From the NCBI GenBank assembly GCA_026874595.1, contig CM049322.1, positions 52,357,386 to 52,421,385 of the forward strand: a stretch of DNA of 64,000 nucleotides. Direction: 5' to 3'. The position numbers were made by a program, and so were the translations under genes. Positions 56,961-64,000 of the stretch are shown here, in pieces. Source of the DNA: Sipunculus nudus (lineage: Eukaryota; Annelida; Sipuncula; Golfingiida; Sipunculidae). The notes under the pieces are model-generated. The model saw nothing but the letters and a program-made list of their open reading frames with translations. It was not told where the DNA came from and ran no database searches. Positions within the stretch are counted from its first letter, which is position 1, and each line of letters starts with the position of its first letter.

Positions 56961-58180
56961 CATTGTAATAAATGTCGTATAGCCTATAGGCGAGACGACG
57001 AATACTGAAAAAAAAACTTCCTAAAACTGGCTAAGAATCCATTATCTAGAGCAGTAAAAAGGATACTGATCTCAGTACAGCTTTATTAACAAAAAATGTT
57101 AAATATTCCAAGGATTGAACAAAAATGATATGATAATACATCAGTACTGAATGTGTAGACACTACAGGCTACTTGGAAATTATTATTGTAATAACGCCGT
57201 TTATACATTTGGACCCTTTTGATTTGTGTCAACATTCAATCTCAAGCAGGAGTCAGAACCTTATCCTGCACAGACGTATGTCAATGTACGTTTACCGTCA
57301 AAACTATCAGATCGCCAGCCTGTTAGGAAAAAAAAAACATGACTCTAAAAAGATATAAAAAATGCCGAAGCCATATATATATGTAGCAGAATCCAATGTT
57401 TGGTCAATGTCTGTTTGACAGTTTTCTTGGTGGGTTTGTTGATTAGTTTATGCCAGCAGACACTTTTGATAATATAAAAACTATTAAATGTATGCAAATT
57501 CAATGACAGTTCAAATGCTATAAATATTAGTATTCCCGAGTACGTGGTTTAGGAAATCAATTACCTAAAAAATTAATACCCTCTATGTAACTTAACATAC
57601 AGCATAATGACCTAGTGTATAATACAAGATAGGTAGAGAGTAGATTGGAATGGATGCACGTTTGCAGTGTACCAATTAACCGCAAAAGGTAGTTTGGTAT
57701 CAAAACGTGATGATTAGAATGAGATCACATAAGGCCTTAATGGTATAAAAAATATGAACAAAATCTGGGAGATAACAATCAATAGCTCCATGTAAAATAT
57801 TGCCGTGTACTGTTAGGTTTTATTCATCATAGGCATTTGTCGCTATTTAATTTTTCAAAAATACGTGTCATTTTATGAAAGGCTTTACATCACTTTGGCC
57901 TGCACATGTACATCTGGAAACGAGGTTGAGTACATACAGTTAAGAAATGTGTGTATATATCAATAAACCAGGTGAATCAGCATTCGTCATACTTTGGATT
58001 CTGAACGCATTTCTAGATTTAGAATTTCAAATATGTCTTTAAAAGCAGGGGATATGGTTATTGATTGTGTGTGTATGCTTTCATCAAGATATCAATTTGT
58101 TATTTCTCAATCATAATGTTCAAAGGGTTCTGACAATCTAAAGGGCTAGTCTATTTTTTTAATGTTGGACATCTTAGGAA
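56961..58180. other. Non-coding stretch, no gene seen
   Basis: AT-rich sequence without supportable features. Confidence 0.5.

Positions 58181-58182
<2 letters not shown>

Positions 58183-58239
<57 letters not shown>
58183..58239. repeat. (TA)n microsatellite
   Basis: About 57 bp of TA. Confidence 0.96.
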
Positions 58240-58242
<3 letters not shown>

Positions 58243-61200
58243 GTGGTATAAGCAAGGCCACTGAACATTCATGACATACTCATTGGTGTGTTAAATGTAT
58301 TTTTCTAGTGAGCCTTTGTATAGCATACTCTCTAATTTTGTTCAGTGTTCTCTTTGGCTGAATCCAGGACGTATACACATCAGTATCATACTTTTTTAAG
58401 CTCCACTCTCAAAAGAGGCAGTAAAAACGTGTAGTGATTGTAAATACAACGTAGGAAGTTTCCCTGTAAATCTGTTACTGTAAATGTCATTAATGTCCGT
58501 TGCTGAATCTGCAGTGTTGCTGTTATTGATTCCATTACAATGCACGGGCAATTATCACTTCCAGAGGTACCACAAAGGCTATATATATAGATGGAAATGG
58601 TATACACAGAAAAGTCGGTTCACCGTCAGTGAACAATGAACCAGCATGGCTAATAATCTTTATAAATATATATCTCTCTATATATATATATAAATGTATA
58701 AAACATAAACAGTGCTGAAGAATTCGTTTGCTGCTGCAAAATAAGGTCCGCAAAATTTCCACTTGCCTCTGAATTAAAATTTGACCATAAATGCTTCTGT
58801 AATGTGTATTCCGAAAAATTATGCTACCAAAAAAGATTTGCGTGGGTAATTCTTAAGACATTATGGGGTGTTTATAAAGATAAAAAAAGGATCATTTATT
58901 CTTTGAAGAGGACCAAAACATAGAGATACAGTGTTTATAAACTTCGAACCCGATGATGCCAGACCTGGATAAAAAGTATATCTGTGGATATCTTCCTAGT
59001 GTCTCTATGTGTTAATACTTACTTCCAAGCAGATCTTTACCAAACTGCAAATGTCTGCTGAAATTAAGGAAAAACACACTTATTTAAACGGTTCTTACTT
59101 GGTAAGGACCTTTGAATTGTCATGTAGTTAAAGAAATATAGAATAATCATTTATAACAGAAGTAATAAAAATATTGCAAGTGCATCAGTGTTACTTGACA
59201 CACACACATACACACAAATAATATTATACGTCAATATTAAAGATGTATTACGATATTCTCTCGTGGAAAGCTTGTATATCTTATTAACACTAGATGGCTG
59301 TGACTGGGTACTGTTTTGTTCTGGAAGACGATTGTATTTATTTTACGTAACATTCATATATGTATTATTCATAATCTATCACTTGTTTAACCATTTTACA
59401 GTGTAACCTACACTTTTACCTATATATAAAACAGTTCAGTGAGAGTCTGATCGTTTAAAAAACGACCGTTTGCTTGTCAAATGACACTTGTGTCCTGCTC
59501 AGGGGCCTCCTGTTGTCTCCTAAAAGGAACTAACCTGAAACTGTAAGACAGCAAATCAATACTAGTAATGTGGATAGAGTACTGCCTGATTTAAGAAGCT
59601 GATTAGCATACTGTCCTTATACTGTTAGATTGTATAGGAAGGTAATAACAGTATTTCATTTTATGTATAACTTTCATAGGGGCTATTCACTTTAAAATGT
59701 TTTTATCATTGCAAATTTCTTGAGGAAATATCCCAGCTGTAAGCAATATTTAAATCTTTGTGAATGTGAGATATTTTAACTATCCTCTAATTTCTCCCTT
59801 GCTCGTCTGTATGATAAACCAGATAAACTAAACAGCGAAACATTAGATTATCTCAACGCCGTTTACCAGAAACACCGTTTTCTATTACAAAAGCTTGTTC
59901 CAGATGCTTTCGGAAAAAAACGGTGTTGTACTGTGTTTAAATAATTCATACAGAGTCCAAACATAACTCTTATTGAGAAAAAACAGCGGTTGATCTAAGG
60001 ATTGGAAGGGGGGGGGGGTTCTCTGAGGCCAGTTGCTGCCCTAAGTACTTTTATTTTAACACTTTTACATGTTGTCAGTTTCTGTTGTGAGAAAGTTCCC
60101 ATTCTGAAGTTTTCCTGCACTAAAGTAGAGGGACACCCCACCCACACCCACTCCAAGTGGACAATAGGAAATTGCGTCCCCGAGACAGTAACATAATTAC
60201 ATCTTATATGACTACATAATTATCTCTGCAAAAATTACATTTGAGCTAAATGGACGCTTTTTATCACAAATAACATTCAATTGTGGAATAATATTATGTA
60301 AAATATATAAATATTTTGTCAGGGTAAATCATATGAAATAAATTAAATGTCATTTTAATATTTGCTATTTATAACAAAAGATAATCATTATTTTCACATT
60401 GCAGTGAATGTGTCAAATAAACTGACAGATTTTTCAGTCAATTTGTAAAATGCCAGAACATTCAAGTAATTTTATAAATTGCCTTAGTGTATGAGGAAAT
60501 TTGTAAATAGGCTCCATTTTTTAGCCAGTTTAGCAATTGACTGGTATTATATATTGACCATAGCATACAATGGTCTAAATATTAGATTTGTTGGAAGGTG
60601 TCATATTTCTCAATTTCACCTGTTCAATGGACAAGATCTTATAAGACAATATAAGGTAAAATGTACTTTAAAAAAATATTAAACATTGCGTGAAAAGACT
60701 GAATTGTCACCCATATATCTTGTTCATGGAAATTATTGATATAATCCTTTGTAACTTTGAAACGCTAATCGTCAGGGCCACGAGAAAAGCTAATACAGGA
60801 CTGATTCTACTAAGGATATATGAGGTTGAAGTTATTAATATATAAGTAAATCAAGTATACCATTGGCAGCTAAAATACTTGTAACAAGACTTAACTTATG
60901 TTTTTTCCCTTATAATAATTTTGTTTCTCTTATTTTGCAAGATTTTCAATATTTTTCCACACATATACCGACACTAATTGAATTACTATTTTTTAAGAGC
61001 GAAAGCAATAATGAAGAGACCAACTATTAGACTGGTCATGGTTATTAGATTAAGATCAATACTTTACCTATAATGGAAATTTCTAAGAATTTACAGAAGC
61101 AGGTGTTCCGCAGTTGGAGGGATATCATCATTTATTTATGAGATATAAAAAGGGGCGTACAGTACAATTGAAAGAATTGTACCTTAACGGAATTAAGGTA

Positions 61201-63300
61201 CTTTTTCATGTCAATAGATCGTACGCATATTAAACAGAATTAATTGTAACTAATTAAGTGAAATTTTGAAACTGCTCTTACATATGGCTGTGGTAAATGG
61301 TGGTAGCATAGCATTGTGGTGAATTTTAACAGACTCTTAGGTCTACTGACTTAATTGCATGCCTGATAACTCATTATGGAAACGGTTGCATAGACTACCT
61401 ATATTGTATGTTTAATAGAATAAGGATGACTCTATATATTCAAATAGGAATTTTTTTATTGTAAATGGTTGACAATCGGCTTTGAATCTTATAATGGTTT
61501 AGATATTTATCTGATAATGGTTACTACTGTTGTTCACCAAGGATTCAAATTCGCATTATTCGCGAAAAGGAAATTATCAGAAAAATAAAACCTTCGTGAA
61601 AAATACTCCCTACCGAGGTGCATGAATTGGATACTGTATCAGCTCTAATTTATATCAGATAAAATAGTTTGTTATGTTACCCGTAGACAAAGATAGATGT
61701 TGTAAGTAACCCCAGGCTTTTATATTATCAATCATTATTGTTGAGAAAATCACACTAATTCTATGTTCCCATGGGTACACTCAATATGTTTTTTTTTAAT
61801 ATCATAAGATGTTGCTTGTAACATAACTGGTTTTATCTAATCTGTATAAGGCAATGTATGGTAAATAGACAAAAGAGGTCCGAAGTGAAAATCTTAATAA
61901 TTATCCTCAAGCATATGGAACCAATCACAATATTCCTTTAACTATATATAGATATTCTGACCGAATCAGTATGTTAAATCTGTACAAGACAGCGATGACA
62001 TCATGCATACAAGAGGGACGCCATGTCCATATTCCTTTTACTCTAATTATATTTATAAATACCTATATTTACATTTATATATTTAAATATATCTAATACG
62101 CATGCTAAATCTGTAGATGACAGCGGTGATATTATGCATACAATGGGGAACGCCGTGGAAAAGGGTTGATATATTTTCCAAAACAGAAAAAGAATGTTGG
62201 TTTAGGCCTAAAATGTTTGTTTGGTGGTCAGAATACAAACTAAAGTTTTAAGACCAATACATACAATGGAGACGTGGAAATTTAACTTTGCTTCAATAAC
62301 GCAAAATTATTTAAATGTGCAATAATAAACATTGTGACTGACGGTTGGTTAGGCTTACAGGAAGTACGGTTTTAGATAAATAGAAACGTTGCATGTTTGA
62401 TCAACATCTTGACATGCAATACAATCAGTTTTATCGAATCCATTAGCATGCATTAGCTCAGTCACAAGCTCATCGCTGACAGGTACCAAAATATTGTGAA
62501 GGGGAAACACTGTGGATTAGCCGAGATGAAAGGAAACAGCTGTCTATACTACTGTATCATTAAATATGTGATTCGATTCCCTTTGACAACATTAAGAAAT
62601 GAGGCTTTTATATATGCTAATGCATGGCAGATTCTTTTCTGCATCTGTTAATGTATACAGTGCATGATTTAAAATGTATATTGACAATGCTGGTTAGTGT
62701 ATCCTAGAGTGTATATGCTACCATCCTGCTGTCTCGGTTGTGTTGGACAAATAGAGTTTGTATTCATGGCATCTCTCCTATAAGTATTTATAAACTGGCG
62801 TGATATATATATATATAGACAGACCTACTTTATCCTGGTCTAAGGGGCTTCACGACCTTCAGCTGGGTGACCGGCACCACTTGGTATGAGTATAGTACAT
62901 TTGCCTTTTATATTCCTTTTTATATTGTATATTTGCCTTTTGAATTGTATATTTTCATAGTATATGTGTATTGTATATTTATATCATATGTGTATACTAC
63001 TGAAATGTTACTGTACCCAGGACCCTATTAAATATCAGCTTACTTGCAAATGGGCTTCCTGGTAAAATATCTGTGTATTAATTATAAACATTAAAACCAC
63101 AATAAACCTCTGTGCCCAAGATCAGTGTCAGTATTTAAATGTTCCCCCCGAATACGCAAAAAGCATAATCTCGTAATCTCGTAAAGTCTCGGCTTTTCAA
63201 ACCACGCCGTTAGCTTCATTCTCACAACATTCACCTGATGATCGGGTCGCATCCCGTGAAACAGACTGTAGTGAATTTACAGTGTTGTTTTTCTCCAGAG
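58240..63300. other. Non-coding stretch, no gene seen
   Basis: Five kilobases of AT-rich DNA. It holds a poly-G run (about 60008-60018) and a short segment at 59018-59065 related to 42665-42725. No coding frame, splice pair or RNA gene could be supported. Confidence 0.5.

Positions 63301-63369
<69 letters not shown>
63301..63369. repeat. (TA)n microsatellite
   Basis: About 69 bp of TA, directly abutting the inverted-repeat element that follows. Confidence 0.97.
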
Positions 63370-63370
<1 letters not shown>

Positions 63371-63692
63371 CAGGATGAAGACGCCTTAGTGTTGACTAAC
63401 TGTTTAATTCAACCACGAGCTTTCGAAGCTTATAGCTTCTTCATCAGGTGTCAAGTGGAAAGGTATAGAAATCGGCTGTATATATATATATGTTAGATGA
63501 ACAATTTCTAATGACCATAATGCATGGTATAGTGTAATGGATCTGTGATAGGCTTCTCTGAATTTGTACCATGTTGACCCAGGTTCGGAGTGTGTCATTG
63601 TTTTATACCCATAATGCTAGGTTATAATTGTCCGGGTTATGTTACATACTGAATTAAACAGTCAACACTAAGGCGTCTTCAACCTGTTATCT
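63367..63692. mobile_element. Short element with ~42-bp terminal inverted repeats
   Basis: Left end 63369-63412 (AACAGGATGAAGACGCCTTA, then GTGTTGAC and TGTTTAATTCA) is the near-perfect reverse complement of 63651-63692. Differences are one G/T change and a four-base insertion (TAAC). The interior is about 240 bp and includes CTTTCGAAGCTTATAGCTTC and TTCATCAGGTG. It may be a MITE or foldback element. The class is not known. Confidence 0.7.
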
Positions 63693-63724
63693 ATACACTA
63701 AGAGACTAACACGGCTACACGCAT

Positions 63725-63760
63725 CCTCTCTCTCTCTTTCTCTATCTCTATCTCTCTTTC

Positions 63761-63814
<54 letters not shown>

Positions 63815-63815
63815 A
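63725..63815. repeat. (CT)n-(TA)n compound microsatellite
   Basis: Imperfect CT repeats run into TA repeats. The minus-strand frame through it is a run of Arg-Glu and is an artefact. Confidence 0.95.
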
Positions 63816-64000
63816 AGTATAACAACATCTTTTTTTATAATTTTTGCACGGTTGGGTGTCTTTGGTCCAATGCTACCTGGCGAATACAATAGTGGAACGA
63901 TTGTTCACTAAACGATATCGCTGTGGCTGAATTGCAGTCACCTAATGAACCAATAAGGCGAAACTGGTAGCAGTATCTAATATATAATTTTATATATATT

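Overview
This window is eukaryotic DNA, most likely from a mollusc and probably a bivalve. It is AT-rich and nearly gene-empty. It carries many long (TA)n tracts, several unrelated satellite arrays, tRNA-derived SINEs and a family of interspersed repeats that begin with AGCTCAGCTGAC and end in a TGACCCATGGGTCA palindrome. The real genes have invertebrate traits: an intronless LicD/fukutin-type enzyme and a multi-exon lectin with GT-AG introns. The species assignment is inference; no marker gene settles it.

Layout. 1-8,400: microsatellites, a 1.17-kb array of a 20-bp unit with higher-order structure, small inverted-repeat elements and unexplained sequence. 8,410-9,393: single-exon type II membrane LicD-family gene. 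9.4-15.5 kb: non-coding, with a PIF/Harbinger deletion derivative (11.5-12.43 kb) that keeps the first exons of both its transposase and its MADF/Myb-like partner. 15.5-34 kb: three copies of the AGCTCAGCTGAC element. Two of them carry clusters of AGGTCAAAGGTCA, which matches a DR1 nuclear-receptor site. The same stretch holds a 23-bp minisatellite, a solo LTR with a 4-bp target duplication and two collinear 2-kb duplicated blocks. The blocks contain a tiny two-exon candidate gene and a SINE at the same relative place. 35.4-42.2 kb: a satellite neighbourhood with an AATATCG array, an EnSpm-like element, a GCGCGGTAGC array, a LINE tail, a ~78-bp array with a telomere-like GGGTTAGGGTAACCC hairpin and a 100-bp array. 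43.9-53.6 kb: a secreted multi-domain C-type lectin gene of at least eight exons (new Cys-rich region, CCP/sushi, PAN-like, CTLD). One of its introns holds a ~5-kb antisense Ty3/gypsy-type element whose integrase precedes its reverse transcriptase, the Gmr1-type order. 53.6-64 kb: non-coding, with a reversed SINE, a third diverged copy of the duplicated block, microsatellites and a short inverted-repeat element.

The two confident genes are not obviously linked in function. The lectin is a plausible innate-recognition or matrix protein. The LicD-type protein is a plausible Golgi phosphotransferase. The rest is best read as repeat turnover. The observations most worth checking are the Gmr1-type element inside the lectin gene, the DR1-bearing repeat, the Harbinger remnant with two gene heads, the duplicated two-exon mini-gene and the satellites with higher-order or hairpin structure.
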